From Hymenobacter perfusus (GTDB lineage Bacteria; Bacteroidota; Bacteroidia; Cytophagales; Hymenobacteraceae), in NCBI RefSeq assembly GCF_003944765.1, contig NZ_RWIU01000006.1, positions 62,001-126,000 of the forward strand: 64,000 bases of DNA. The letters run 5' to 3'. A model generated the notes under the pieces. That model was not told the origin of the DNA and did not search any database. It worked only from the letters and a program-made list of their open reading frames with translations. Made by a program: the position numbers and the translations under genes. Position 1 is the stretch's first letter, and each line of letters opens with the position of its first letter. Below are positions 42,444-51,926 of the stretch, piece by piece.

Positions 42444-43838
42444 TTACAAGCCGTATTTACTAATCAGGTACACCAGCGCGGCCATACTGGCCCCACCCAG
42501 CTCCAGCTCGCGGCGGTTGACTTTGTCGAACGTGTCGGCGGCGGTGTGGTGGATGTCGAAGTAACGCTGCGAGTCGCAGTCGAAGCCGATGAGGGCTTTG
42601 ACCTGGCTTTTCAGGGGCTCGATATCGGTGCCGGAATGGCCGGGCTGAAACTCGGCGCTACCGTAAGGGCGCAGCAGCGGCTGCCAGGTCTGGATTTTGC
42701 GTACGGTGGCGGGGTCGGCCTCAATATTGAAGCCCCGGGGCGTAAAGCCGCCGCCGTCCGATTCCATGGCGGCCAGATGCTTCTCGCCGAGGACCTTAGC
42801 CTGCTCGGCGTACTTGTTACCGCCGCGCACGCCGTTTTCCTCGTTCATGAACAGCACCGCCCGCACGGTGCGCTCGGGCCGCAGGCCGGTGGCTTTCAAC
42901 AAGCGCAGCACCTCCATGCTCTGGGTGCAGCCGGTGCCGTCGTCGTGGGCACCCTGACCCAGGTCCCAGGAGTCGAGGTGGCCGCCGATGCTGATGATTT
43001 CCGCCGGGTATTTGGAGCCCTTGATTTCGCCGATGACGTTGTAGCTCTTGGTTTCGGGCAGCTGGCGGCAGCTCATTTCCAGCTCCACGGTCAGATCAGA
43101 ATCAGCCTTCAGCAACTGACTTAGCTCGTCGGCCCCGTTGGTGCTGAGGGCGGCGGCGGGCACTTTGGTCCCGTTCTCGTCGTAGCGCATCATGCCGGTG
43201 TGCGGAAAATCATCGTGGGCCAGTGAGAGGCTGCGCACCAACGCCCCCACGGCACCACGCTTGGCGGCCTCGGCAGCGCCGCTGCGGCGCTGGTCACCGG
43301 CCTCACCGTAGGCCCGGCCGGTTTCCACGTGCAGCGGGTTCATAGGGCGGTTGAAGAACACAAATTTGCCTTTCACCTTGTCAGCGGGCAGCGCGGCCAG
43401 TTCCTGGAGGCTTTGCACCTCAATCACCTGGGCTTTCAGCTTGCCATTGGTACCTACCGAGCCGCCCAGGGCGCACACATTCAGCGTCAGGCCCTTGCCT
43501 TTAGAACCCTTCACCTGAGCTTTTTCCTTCGCGCCCCGCTCCCAGTGCGGCACCATTACTTCCTGCAGATACACCCGGTCGAGGCCCATTTTTTCCATCG
43601 TCACCCTGCCCCACTGCACGGCCTGTTCGGCCTGGGGCGAGCCGCTGAGCCGGCCGCCAATCTGGCCGGTGAGGTAGCGCAGGTTTTCGTAGCTCTGCCC
43701 GTGGGCCAGCGCCTCGTCGTAGATTTTGCGGATGGCCAGCGAGTCGGTAGTGGTGGTTTGGGCGGTGGCCGCCAGCGGCGCGGTGGTCAGCAGCACGGCA
43801 GCCAGCCCCAGGGCCCGGCGGAAAAAAGGTGTACGCAT
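42444..43838 (-). CDS. Secreted M28 metallopeptidase with PA domain
   Basis: 464 residues with a signal peptide (about 1-26, ending ATAQT). A PA-like insert sits in the first half. The dinuclear zinc ligands are visible as IGGHLDSWD, GAHDDGTG, NEENG, ESDGG and IHHTAAD, the normal set for aminopeptidase/carboxypeptidase M28 enzymes. It would release amino acids from peptides in the periplasm or outside. It ends shortly before the 2H phosphoesterase region on the same strand. Confidence 0.93.
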   Translation of the reverse strand: MRTPFFRRALGLAAVLLTTAPLAATAQTTTTDSLAIRKIYDEALAHGQSYENLRYLTGQIGGRLSGSPQAEQAVQWGRVTMEKMGLDRVYLQEVMVPHWERGAKEKAQVKGSKGKGLTLNVCALGGSVGTNGKLKAQVIEVQSLQELAALPADKVKGKFVFFNRPMNPLHVETGRAYGEAGDQRRSGAAEAAKRGAVGALVRSLSLAHDDFPHTGMMRYDENGTKVPAAALSTNGADELSQLLKADSDLTVELEMSCRQLPETKSYNVIGEIKGSKYPAEIISIGGHLDSWDLGQGAHDDGTGCTQSMEVLRLLKATGLRPERTVRAVLFMNEENGVRGGNKYAEQAKVLGEKHLAAMESDGGGFTPRGFNIEADPATVRKIQTWQPLLRPYGSAEFQPGHSGTDIEPLKSQVKALIGFDCDSQRYFDIHHTAADTFDKVNRRELELGGASMAALVYLISKYGL

Positions 43839-43912
43839 CAGGAAAGGAGAGAAATAGGAATTCGCGTAAATGTGCCCAATAGAACCGAAACCAACTGCAG
43901 GGTTGCCTGCAT

Positions 43913-44479
43913 TTAGTGACTGACGGCGCCGTAGCGGCGGGCTGTGGCCGTGGGCTGGCGGGTGGAGTCGCGGGGGATGCGCACTTCCAGCAGGTAGTCG
44001 TACTCATTGTCGCCGATAGTAGGCACGGGCCGGGTGGCCCCGAAGGCTTCCACCGTTTCCAGAATGGTATTGGAATGCCCTACTACCAGCACACTCCTGC
44101 CCCGGTACTCCTGCCGGACGCGGCGGGCCAGGGCCGCCAGTTGCCGGGCATCGTACGTTTGCACGGGCAGTTTGAGGTTATCGGCCAGGGGCTGGGCAGT
44201 GCCTTTGGTACGGGCGGTGGCAGTGCTGAACACGCCGGCCAGCATACCGTTGTTCTTCAGCGCCTCGCGCAGGGCCAGGGCCCGCTGTTGCCCGGCCGCA
44301 GTCAGCGGCGGGTCGGCCAGCCCGGGCGTCAGCTCCTTCTCGCCGTGGCGCACGATGTAAATGTGGGTATCGAGCCCTTTGGCATAGTGGTTCTGCAAAA
44401 CCTGACGGCCGCAATTGCTACCGAGCAACAGCACCAGTAAAGCCGATAAAGCCAGCAGCGGAGAAAGGCGACGTTTCAT
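43913..44479 (-). CDS. Exported histidine-phosphatase (phosphoglycerate-mutase-like) protein
   Basis: 188 residues from the ATG at 44479. A hydrophobic signal (about 1-22) ends LLGSNCGRQ, which may be a lipobox. The catalytic RHGEK sits at about residues 44-48, the distal His in VVGHSNT at about 138, and a conserved Arg in FSTATARTKGT. It is the broad histidine phosphatase superfamily, so the substrate is not known. It lies 75 bases upstream of the M28 peptidase on the same strand. An upstream start adds 22 residues of unlike sequence. Confidence 0.85.
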   Translation of the reverse strand: MKRRLSPLLALSALLVLLLGSNCGRQVLQNHYAKGLDTHIYIVRHGEKELTPGLADPPLTAAGQQRALALREALKNNGMLAGVFSTATARTKGTAQPLADNLKLPVQTYDARQLAALARRVRQEYRGRSVLVVGHSNTILETVEAFGATRPVPTIGDNEYDYLLEVRIPRDSTRQPTATARRYGAVSH

Positions 44480-44648
44480 AAACAGAGAAGGTGTTTTTAG
44501 AGCTGGAAGCAGGAACTGGCCAGATGCGAACAAGCCACAAAGCAAGGGACTTTTCGGGCAAATAGAGCAGCTACACCACCGGAAAATCGAACCAGCATTT
44601 TTCGGCTAATTTCTGGCATTCCAGTTAGGCCGCCTCGAAATTATGCCA

Positions 44649-44656
44649 TAGTTTTG
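44649..44656 (+). promoter_or_regulatory. Promoter -7 box
   Basis: TAGTTTTG matches TAnnTTTG exactly, 85 bases before the ATG of the T9SS-exported protein. Confidence 0.5.
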
Positions 44657-44740
44657 CACGATCCTACCCCTGCCCGGCCACCACTCCCTTGTGTGGCAAT
44701 CAATTACGACCCGATTACGCACCTGCATCCATTCTTTCCT

Positions 44741-46168
44741 ATGCTCAAAAAACACACTCTGCTCACGGCTGCCCTGCTGGCAGGCGCTGCCGTGGCGCAC
44801 GCTCAGGCCGTGAACAACGTCACGGAAGTCGTCACCAGCTTCGGCGGTTTCTGGCAAAGCTCGGCCACGGCCAAAAACCCCGTCAAACCCAACAACTCGC
44901 ACGATCTGCTGGCCTTCTCATTGAACGGCGTCCGGTATTCCACCGGAGTTGATGACGCGTTGCTGGGCACGAACAACCTGACCTTCACGCCCGCGCAGTT
45001 CAAGGCTCTGCCCGTGCTGGCACTCAGCGGAAACGTTGGTGGCAACACCAAAGTCGGCCTAGGCGAACTGTACGACAACGTATCCAACGGTGCCAGCTCC
45101 CCGGCCCCGGCCAACGACATTCCGTTTTACCTGCGCGACGGCCGCAACGGCCTCAACCTGGGGACGGGCGCGGCCAACGTGCCCAGCGGCACCCTCGACT
45201 TCTCCATTTCCGAAGTTGTGGCTACCTCGTTGGGTGATGGCACCCCCGATATTCTGGTAACGCAGATTGCCGATCCGGCCGGTTCCCAGGACCAGTACCA
45301 GTTCCTGGATGCCAACAACCAGGTTATCGGCAATACCGTGACGGTGACCTTCACCAGCATTAATCCGGTGGGTAACTGGACGGCTGACTTCTACGAAGCC
45401 TCCCAGCGGCCCATGAGCCTGACCGCCGGCTTCCGCAACACCGACCGGGACCTGCGCCTGTGGGCCGCCGATTTGAGTGCTTTTGGTATTACCAACGGCA
45501 ACGTGGGCAGCATCCGCAAATTCCGGGTGCTGCTGAGCGGCAATAGCGACCTGGCTTTCGTGGCCTACAACGCCCAGACGGCTACCTTCTCCAACCCGCC
45601 ACTGCCCGTGCAGCTGACCTCCTTCGGGGGCCAGGCCACGGCCACGTATTCCGAGCTGACCTGGAATACGGCCCAGGAGGTAAATTCGGAGGCGTTTGAG
45701 GTGGAAGCCAGTGCCGATGGCCGCACGTTCCGGCCAGTGGGCCGGGTAGTGGCCGCCGGCAACTCCACCCAGGCCCGCCGCTACACCTACCGCCACGCCA
45801 CCACCCAGGCCGGCCCGCGCTACTACCGCCTGCGGCAAGTGGACCGGGACGGCACCAGCGCCTACTCCTCGGTGGTGACGCTGACGGCTAAGCGCACCGC
45901 CGGCACTGCCACCGTCACGGCCGCGCCCAACCCCTTCCACGAGAAGCTGGAGCTGTTCGTGAGCAGCCCCGGCGCAGTGCCCGCCTCGGCCACCGTCACG
46001 CTCACCACGCTGGCCGGCCGCACCGTGTACACCCACGATTTCAGCCGCCGCCTCAGCCAGTCGGCCGTGCTGGAGCTACCCGGTTTATCCGCGCTGCCAG
46101 CCGGTTTGTACCTGGCCCGGGTGGTGCTCGATGGGAAGGTGACGGTGCTGAAAGTGGAGAAGAAATAA
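44741..46168 (+). CDS. T9SS type A sorting-domain protein (surface or secreted)
   Basis: 475 residues from the ATG at 44741 with a signal peptide (about 1-22, ending AHAQA). The N-terminal 280 residues are beta-rich and Asn/Gly-rich with no clear named fold. A beta-sandwich of the LTSFGGQATATYSELTW type (about 288-390) is common in T9SS cargo. The end, from VTAAPNPFHEKLELF to VTVLKVEKK, is the T9SS type A sorting domain. Function unknown, but export across the outer membrane is likely. Confidence 0.88.
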   Translation: MLKKHTLLTAALLAGAAVAHAQAVNNVTEVVTSFGGFWQSSATAKNPVKPNNSHDLLAFSLNGVRYSTGVDDALLGTNNLTFTPAQFKALPVLALSGNVGGNTKVGLGELYDNVSNGASSPAPANDIPFYLRDGRNGLNLGTGAANVPSGTLDFSISEVVATSLGDGTPDILVTQIADPAGSQDQYQFLDANNQVIGNTVTVTFTSINPVGNWTADFYEASQRPMSLTAGFRNTDRDLRLWAADLSAFGITNGNVGSIRKFRVLLSGNSDLAFVAYNAQTATFSNPPLPVQLTSFGGQATATYSELTWNTAQEVNSEAFEVEASADGRTFRPVGRVVAAGNSTQARRYTYRHATTQAGPRYYRLRQVDRDGTSAYSSVVTLTAKRTAGTATVTAAPNPFHEKLELFVSSPGAVPASATVTLTTLAGRTVYTHDFSRRLSQSAVLELPGLSALPAGLYLARVVLDGKVTVLKVEKK

Positions 46169-46200
46169 ACTTCCGGCCCCTTTGCCGGGTAGTACCTGCG

Positions 46201-46229
46201 AGGCCCTCCCCATTCGGGAGGGCCTTTTT
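46201..46229 (+). terminator. Rho-independent terminator
   Basis: AGGCCCTCCC (46201-46210) pairs with GGGAGGGCCT (46216-46225), loop CATTC, then T-run. It lies 30 bases after the T9SS-exported protein gene. Confidence 0.85.
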
Positions 46230-46258
46230 GGTTGATTTGCGTTTACCTTGACTACCCT

Positions 46259-47299
46259 ATGCCCCCGGACGCTCCCGTTATCGAAGCCCGCCACCTCACC
46301 CGGCATTACGGTTCCCAGGCCGTGGTGCAGGACGTGTCGTTTACCCTGCAAGCCGGCGAAACGCTGGTGCTGCTGGGTCCCAGCGGCTGCGGCAAAACCA
46401 CGCTGCTGCGCATGCTCAACCGCCTCATCGAGCCCGACGCCGGGACCGTGGTCATTAACGGGCAGGACGTGCGCCAACAGCGCCCCGAGCAGCTGCGCCG
46501 GGGCATCGGCTACGTGATTCAGCAGGTGGGTTTGCTACCACATTATACGGTGGCTGAAAACGTGGCCGTGGTGCCGCAGCTGCTGGGCCACCCGCCGGCC
46601 CAGGTGGCGGCCCGCACCGAGGAGCTGCTTCGGCGGCTGCACCTGCCGCCGGAACGCTACGCCCGGCAGTACCCCCACCAGCTGTCCGGGGGGCAGCAGC
46701 AGCGCGTGGGACTGGCCCGCGCCCTGGCCGCCGATCCGCCCATCATTCTGCTCGACGAACCCTTCGGGGCGCTGGACCCCATCACCCGGGTCAGCATCCG
46801 CCGCGAGTTTCGGGAGTTGCCGGAGCTGCGCCGCAAAACCGTGGTACTGGTAACGCACGACGTAACGGAAGCCTTTGAGCTGGCCGACCGGATTCTGCTG
46901 CTCAATGCCGGCCAGACCCAGCAGCTGGGCACGCCCCACGAGCTGCTGTTCCGCCCCGCCAACGACTTCGTCCGGCAGTTCTTCGAGGACGAGCGGTTGG
47001 GCCTGCAACTCCGCACGTTACGGCTGGCTGACGTATTGACAGCCGGATTTTCAGCTTCGCAATCAGACGACTCAAGTATCTATCAATCAGCTACAAATAT
47101 CCTTACACCTAATGCAACCATTCAGGCTGCTTTGGAGCTACTGAGCCAGGCATCCACCACGGCGGCCCAGCCGTTACCGGAGCCAACGGTGTGGGTTAGT
47201 GCCCCGGCAAACCGGCCGGATTTGGCCCCGGTTCCGCTCACTTACGCTACGCTCATGGCAGCTTTCGGCCGGGCGGTGCAACAGCTTTCCGCCGCATGA
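46259..47299 (+). CDS. ABC transporter ATPase, osmoprotectant (OpuCA/ProV) type
   Basis: 346 residues from the ATG at 46259. Walker A is GPSGCGKT, the signature is LSGGQQQRVGLARAL, Walker B is IILLDEPFGALDP and the H-loop is VTHD. This order and the following RQFFEDERLGLQLRTLRLADV match glycine betaine/choline/osmoprotectant ATPases. The C-terminal 80 residues lack a recognisable CBS pair, so regulation may differ from OpuA/ProV. Its last codons overlap the start of the permease fusion by 4 bases (ATGA), so they form one operon. Confidence 0.93.
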   Translation: MPPDAPVIEARHLTRHYGSQAVVQDVSFTLQAGETLVLLGPSGCGKTTLLRMLNRLIEPDAGTVVINGQDVRQQRPEQLRRGIGYVIQQVGLLPHYTVAENVAVVPQLLGHPPAQVAARTEELLRRLHLPPERYARQYPHQLSGGQQQRVGLARALAADPPIILLDEPFGALDPITRVSIRREFRELPELRRKTVVLVTHDVTEAFELADRILLLNAGQTQQLGTPHELLFRPANDFVRQFFEDERLGLQLRTLRLADVLTAGFSASQSDDSSIYQSATNILTPNATIQAALELLSQASTTAAQPLPEPTVWVSAPANRPDLAPVPLTYATLMAAFGRAVQQLSAA

Positions 47300-48855
47300 A
47301 TACCCTCACGGAACTACTCACTTTCTGGCAGGCGCAGGCCGATAAGCTGGGCCAGCAAACAGTGCAGCACATCGGCCTGACGGCGGCTTCGTTGGTGCTG
47401 GGGGTGCTGGTGGGCGTGCCGCTGGGGCTGCTGCTCACGCGCCGCCCCCGACTGACCCCGTGGGTGCTGGGCGCGGCCGGCGTGCTGCAAACAATTCCCA
47501 GCATTGCTCTGCTCGGCTTCCTGATTCCGGCCTTGGGCATCGGGCCGGGGCCGGCTATTCTGGCCTTGTTCCTGTACTCGCTGCTGCCCATCGTACGCAA
47601 CACCCTCACCGGCATTCGGGGCGTGGATGCGGCCGTGGTGGATGCGGCCCGGGGCCTGGGCCTCACCGATGCCCAGGTGCTGCGCCGGGTGGAGTTGCCG
47701 CTGGCTTTGCCGGTACTGCTGGCCGGCATCCGGACGGCGGCCGTCATCAACGTGGGCGTGGCCACGCTGGCGGCCTACATTGCGGCGGGCGGCCTGGGCG
47801 AGTTCATCTTCGGGGGCATTGCCCTGAATAATCCGGCCATGATTCTGGCCGGAGCCATTCCGACGGCGCTGTTGGCGCTGGTATTTGATGCCGCGCTAGC
47901 GGGCGTGCAGCACCTGACCGGCCGCCGCCTGGTGTGGGCCGGGCGGACGTTGCTGGTGGCCCTGCCCCTGCTGGCGGGCCTGTACCTGCTGCCCCGGGCG
48001 AACAGTAAGCTGCTGGCCGGTTTCAGCCCCGAGTTTGTGGGCCGTTCCGATGGATTGCCGGGGTTGCAGCGCCTCTACGGGTTGCGGCCGGCCTCGGTAG
48101 TACTGGCACCCGCCCTGGTGTACGAGGCCGCCCGCCACGGCGACGTGGACCTGATCGACGGGTACTCCACCGACGGCCGCATCCGGGCCTACGACCTGCA
48201 GGTGCTGCGCGACGACCGGCACGCGTTTCCGCCCTACCAGGCCGTACCCGTGGTACGGCAGCAGGTGCTGCGGCAGCATCCGGAACTGGCGGCAGCGCTG
48301 GGTCGCCTCGCTGGCCAGCTTTCCGATTCCGTGATGACGGAGCTGAATTACCGGGTAGATTATCGCCACGAAACGCCCCGGGCCGTGGCTGAGAGCTTTC
48401 TGCGGCGGCGCGGGCTGTGGCAAGCGGCCCGGCCGGTGCAGGGCGGCGTTATCCGGCTGGGCTCCAAGATTTTCGGGGAGCAGTATATTCTGGTGGAGCT
48501 CTACGCGGCCCTGATCCGGGGATACACTAACCTGGGCGTGGAGGCCAAAACCGGCCTGGGCGGCACCACCATCTGCGCCGAAGCGTTGCGCACCGGGGCC
48601 ATTGATATATACCCCGAATACACCGGCACCGGCCTGCTGGTGGTGCTGCAGCCGCCCACCGCTGTAGTAGACTCGTTGGGGCCGGACCCGGCGGCGGTGC
48701 TGCGCTACGTGCGCGGCGAGTACCGCCGCCGCTACCAGCTGGAGTGGCTGGCCCCCATCGGTTTCAACAACACCTACGCTTTGCTGATGCGCCGCCGCCA
48801 GGCCCGGCAGTTAGGCATTGCCACGGTATCGGAGCTAAGTGCTTTTTTGCGTTGA
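47296..48855 (+). CDS. Osmoprotectant ABC permease fused to a circularly permuted substrate-binding domain
   Basis: 519 residues. The N-terminal 215 residues are an MetI/OpuB-type permease with about six helices and the EAA-type loop (VDAARGLGLTDAQVLRRVELP). The rest is an OsmF/OpuC-type binding domain, but its two halves are swapped. First comes AGFSPEFVGRSDGLPGLQ...STDGRIRAYDLQVL...RQHPEL, normally the second half; then RLGSKIFGEQ...GLGGTT...YPEYTGTG...GFNNTYALL, normally the first. It ends at SELSAFLR, the usual mid-domain point. It would bind betaine-like solutes and pass them to the permease. Confidence 0.92.
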   Translation: MNTLTELLTFWQAQADKLGQQTVQHIGLTAASLVLGVLVGVPLGLLLTRRPRLTPWVLGAAGVLQTIPSIALLGFLIPALGIGPGPAILALFLYSLLPIVRNTLTGIRGVDAAVVDAARGLGLTDAQVLRRVELPLALPVLLAGIRTAAVINVGVATLAAYIAAGGLGEFIFGGIALNNPAMILAGAIPTALLALVFDAALAGVQHLTGRRLVWAGRTLLVALPLLAGLYLLPRANSKLLAGFSPEFVGRSDGLPGLQRLYGLRPASVVLAPALVYEAARHGDVDLIDGYSTDGRIRAYDLQVLRDDRHAFPPYQAVPVVRQQVLRQHPELAAALGRLAGQLSDSVMTELNYRVDYRHETPRAVAESFLRRRGLWQAARPVQGGVIRLGSKIFGEQYILVELYAALIRGYTNLGVEAKTGLGGTTICAEALRTGAIDIYPEYTGTGLLVVLQPPTAVVDSLGPDPAAVLRYVRGEYRRRYQLEWLAPIGFNNTYALLMRRRQARQLGIATVSELSAFLR

Positions 48856-48878
48856 GTCAGGCAATGAAGCCGAGCCGT

Positions 48879-49589
48879 TCAACTCGTAACCAGTCGGCGG
48901 TAGAGCCGCACCAGCCGCGCCTGCGGTACGCCCAGTCGGTAGAGCAGCGTGAGCAGCGTGAAGCCGGCCTGCAGCCGCACTACGCCATTTTGCAGGTATT
49001 TGCGGGCCGAGGTGGTCACGCTGGCCGGCAGCACCCGAAACGACCCGTGCCGCCGCAGCCGACCCACAATTTCCTGGTCCTCCATCACCAGTAGTTCGGG
49101 CCGGAAGCCACCCACGCGCTCAAAAACTTCCCGCCGTACAAACAGGCTTTGGTCGCCGAACCGGATGATATCCACATCAAAACGGGTACACCACCCGCTC
49201 AGCCGCAACAGCCAGTGTGAGTGGTCGAACCGCAGCCGGAAACAGCCGCTGCCCGCTCCGGAAGCTACCGCCGCCCGGATGGCCGCCACAAAGCCCGGCG
49301 GCGGGTACGTGTCGGCGTGCAGGAAGTAGAGGATTGCGCCGCTGGCCGCCGCCGCGCCCTGGTTGAGCTGAATGGCCCGGCCGCGCTGCGGGCAGGCCAC
49401 CACCCGAGCCCCGTGCTGACGGGCTACGGCCGCCGTGGCATCGGCACTGCCGGCATCGGCTACCACCACTTCCATCGCCGGGTCGGCCCCGGCCCGCAGA
49501 TACTGCAACAAAGCCGGCAGCCCGGCCGCTTCGTTATAGGTTGGGATGATGATGCTGACCAAAACCGGCGTGGCGGGAACAGGTAACAC
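48879..49589 (-). CDS. TIGR04283-type family 2 glycosyltransferase
   Basis: About 236 residues from a GTG at 49589; a TTG at 49625 or one at 49562 are also possible, since no ATG is available. The family-2 fold is clear: VSIIIPTYNEAAGLP, then VADAGSADAT and FLHADTYPPP (DxD-like). The motifs GRAIQLNQGAA, RFGDQSLFVRR and MEDQEIVGRLRR are typical of the TIGR04283 group, sometimes linked with arsenosugar biosynthesis. The acceptor is not known. It is divergent from the two-component system. Confidence 0.85.
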   Translation of the reverse strand: MLPVPATPVLVSIIIPTYNEAAGLPALLQYLRAGADPAMEVVVADAGSADATAAVARQHGARVVACPQRGRAIQLNQGAAAASGAILYFLHADTYPPPGFVAAIRAAVASGAGSGCFRLRFDHSHWLLRLSGWCTRFDVDIIRFGDQSLFVRREVFERVGGFRPELLVMEDQEIVGRLRRHGSFRVLPASVTTSARKYLQNGVVRLQAGFTLLTLLYRLGVPQARLVRLYRRLVTS

Positions 49590-49744
49590 GGTACAGACGG
49601 CGGCAAAAATTGAGAGGAAGCGCAAGGTAAAGCCCTTCCGCGGATAGGTATCCGTCAGGGTGTTTTGCGGCAGTCGGAGCCGGCTTCATCCGTCCTTCAC
49701 GGCGTTGCTGCGTATGTTGCATCATCACTTAGCGTCACGGCCCC

Positions 49745-50431
49745 ATGCACGTTCTCATTATCGAAGACGAAAAAAGTCTGCACCACGAGGTGCAGCAGTT
49801 CCTGGTCCAGTCCCAGTACCTCGTCGATTCGGCGTACACCTACGCCGAGGCGTCGGAGAAAATATTCGTGAACAGCTACGATTTTGTGCTGCTGGACCTG
49901 GGCCTGCCCGGCGGCGACGGCCTGGATCTGCTCCGCGAAGCCCGCCGCAACGACCGGCAGGAGGCCTCCTTCATCATTCTGACGGCGCGCGGAGCCATTG
50001 ACGACCGGGTGAAAGGCCTGGACCTGGGGGCCGATGACTACCTGCCCAAGCCCTTCTCCCTGCTGGAGCTGCAAAGCCGGATGCAGGCCATCACGCGCCG
50101 CAAGTTCGGGCTCAAGCGCCAGGAGCTCACCTTCGGCAACGGCTTCCAGCTCGATGCCACCGGCCGCACCCTGCGCTACCACGACCAGGACGTGGCCCTC
50201 ACCAAAAAGGAGTTCGACCTGCTGCATTATCTGCTGCTGCACAAAACCCGCGTCCTCACCCGGCTGCAGCTCGGGGAGCACCTGTGGGGCAACGTGCTGG
50301 AAGACGACTCCGACTCCAACTACATCGACGTGCACATCAAAAACCTGCGCAAAAAGCTCGGCCAGTTCGCCCCCGCCGACTTTCTCGAAACCGTACGGGG
50401 TATCGGGTACCGCATGGCGGGTGATAATTAA
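49745..50431 (+). CDS. OmpR-family response regulator
   Basis: 228 residues. The receiver domain has the acidic pair in IIEDEKS, phospho-acceptor Asp in LLDLGLPGGDG, Thr in ILTARG and Lys in YLPKPF. The C-terminal winged helix (about 135-227, from FGNGFQLDATGRTL to VRGIGYRMA) binds DNA. The gene directly downstream encodes the matching sensor kinase, separated by 100 bases of AT-rich repeats, so the pair forms a two-component system. The signal is unknown. Confidence 0.95.
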   Translation: MHVLIIEDEKSLHHEVQQFLVQSQYLVDSAYTYAEASEKIFVNSYDFVLLDLGLPGGDGLDLLREARRNDRQEASFIILTARGAIDDRVKGLDLGADDYLPKPFSLLELQSRMQAITRRKFGLKRQELTFGNGFQLDATGRTLRYHDQDVALTKKEFDLLHYLLLHKTRVLTRLQLGEHLWGNVLEDDSDSNYIDVHIKNLRKKLGQFAPADFLETVRGIGYRMAGDN

Positions 50432-50530
50432 AAATTAAAAGCCATTGATATATTCTCTGGGCCAACATCCCGGCAACTCTTCGAGAAGGAGTAATTTTTA
50501 ATTGCTAATTCTTAATTCTTAATTAAAAAC
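50426..50530. repeat. AT-rich inverted repeat between regulator and kinase genes
   Basis: AATTAAAAATTA (50426-50437) pairs with TAATTTTTAATT (50492-50503), followed by direct repeats of CTTAATT (50511-50523). The word TTAAGAAT recurs in the long terminator at 11851-11936. A small palindrome CTTCGAGAAG sits in the loop. It could affect how much of the message continues into the kinase gene. Confidence 0.6.
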
Positions 50531-50533
50531 CCC

Positions 50534-51856
50534 ATGCGCCTCGAAGCTAAGCTCGCCCTATTCAATGCGTTGTCGAAGCTGCTGCTGGTGTTGCTGGGGG
50601 CCGTGGTGATTCCGCCCATTGTGAGCCGGGTGGCCGTGTCGCACACCGACCAGCGCCTGCACGAGAAGCGTACGGAGGTGTTGCAGCTGATTGAGCGGGA
50701 TGGTATTTCCGCCTTCGTGCAGGGTGAGGCTTACGCCGATTACAACATCCTCAAGCAGGAGTACATTACGCTCACGCCGCTGCCGCCCGAGGGCAGGCAC
50801 CGCCCCCACCCGCCCCGCATTTTCGACGAGCCCCGGCAGGTGGACAATCAGGTAGAAGACTTCCGGATTCTGAGTCAGCAGTTTACCAGCGGCGGCCGCA
50901 ACTACCGGCTGGAAATCGGCTCCTCCCTGGCCACGGTGGAGCTGCTGACCGATACGCTGCGGCGCATGGCCCTGTGGGTGCTGGTAATTGGGGCGCTGCT
51001 CACCATCTTCACCGATGCCGCCTTTGCCCATTACCTGCTGCGGCCGTTGCGGCACCTCATCAGCAGCAAGCTGCAGGGCGTGCATCACCCGTCGGCCTTC
51101 TCTTACGTGCCGCTCGAAACCACCACCACCGACTTCCGTCGCCTCGATGACAGCCTGAGCGAAACCATGCGGCGAGTGCAAACGGCCTTCGAGAAGGAGC
51201 GCGAGTTCATGTCGAACGTGTCGCATGAGCTGCTGACGCCGGTGAGCATTCTGCAGTCGAGGTTTGAAAACATGCTGCAGGACCCCACGCTGGGGCACGC
51301 GCATTCCCTCAAAATCGTGGACTCGCAGAAGACGCTCTATCGTCTGCGCAACACGGTGAAAACCCTGCTGCTGATTGCCAACATCGAAAACGAGCAGTTC
51401 CTGCGCGACGAATCTGTATCGTTGGCCGCCGTGCTGGCCGACGTGACCAACGAGCTGGAAGACCGGCTGGCCCAGCGCGAAATCCGCCTGTTGGAAGAGT
51501 TAAAGCCCGATTACGTGCTGCCCGAAGCCAACCGCACGCTGCTGTTCACGCTGCTGTTCAACCTCGTCAGCAACGCCATCAAGTACAACCGCTGGGGCGG
51601 CAGCATTACGGTGCAGGGCCAGCCCGAGGCGGGTGGCTACCGCCTGTCCGTTACCGATACCGGTCCGGGCATTGCGACCCAGCACCTGCCCCATTTGTTC
51701 GACCGGTTTCGGCGGTTCCAGGCCGGGGCATCGGCCCCGGAAGGCTACGGGCTGGGGCTACCCATCGCCAAAACCATTGCCGAATTCCACAAGGCCCTGC
51801 TCACGGTAGAATCTGAGGAAGGCAAGGGCACAACGTTTTCCTTGCTGTTCCCATAG
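50534..51856 (+). CDS. Sensor histidine kinase of the two-component system
   Basis: 440 residues. Two membrane helices (about 10-32 and 137-158) bracket a periplasmic sensor region of about 100 residues without a named domain. The HisKA motif VSHELLTPVS holds the phospho-His, followed by the HATPase boxes NLVSNAIKYN, DTGPGI and GYGLGLPI. The linker between them lacks a clear HAMP. It pairs with the regulator immediately upstream. Confidence 0.94.
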   Translation: MRLEAKLALFNALSKLLLVLLGAVVIPPIVSRVAVSHTDQRLHEKRTEVLQLIERDGISAFVQGEAYADYNILKQEYITLTPLPPEGRHRPHPPRIFDEPRQVDNQVEDFRILSQQFTSGGRNYRLEIGSSLATVELLTDTLRRMALWVLVIGALLTIFTDAAFAHYLLRPLRHLISSKLQGVHHPSAFSYVPLETTTTDFRRLDDSLSETMRRVQTAFEKEREFMSNVSHELLTPVSILQSRFENMLQDPTLGHAHSLKIVDSQKTLYRLRNTVKTLLLIANIENEQFLRDESVSLAAVLADVTNELEDRLAQREIRLLEELKPDYVLPEANRTLLFTLLFNLVSNAIKYNRWGGSITVQGQPEAGGYRLSVTDTGPGIATQHLPHLFDRFRRFQAGASAPEGYGLGLPIAKTIAEFHKALLTVESEEGKGTTFSLLFP

Positions 51857-51888
51857 GCCGGTTCACGCAGCCTTCATGCGGGCGAAAG

Positions 51889-51896
51889 TAGCTTTG
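51889..51896 (+). promoter_or_regulatory. Promoter -7 box
   Basis: TAGCTTTG matches TAnnTTTG exactly, 31 bases before the ATG of the small gene at 51927. Confidence 0.5.
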
Positions 51897-51926
51897 GTAA
51901 CCGCCGACCTTCTTCCCACCCCGACC

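Noticed and set aside
48879..49625. TIGR04283 enzyme as proof of an arsenosugar pathway
   Set aside because: The family name suggests it, but no other gene of such a pathway is in the window, so no pathway is claimed.
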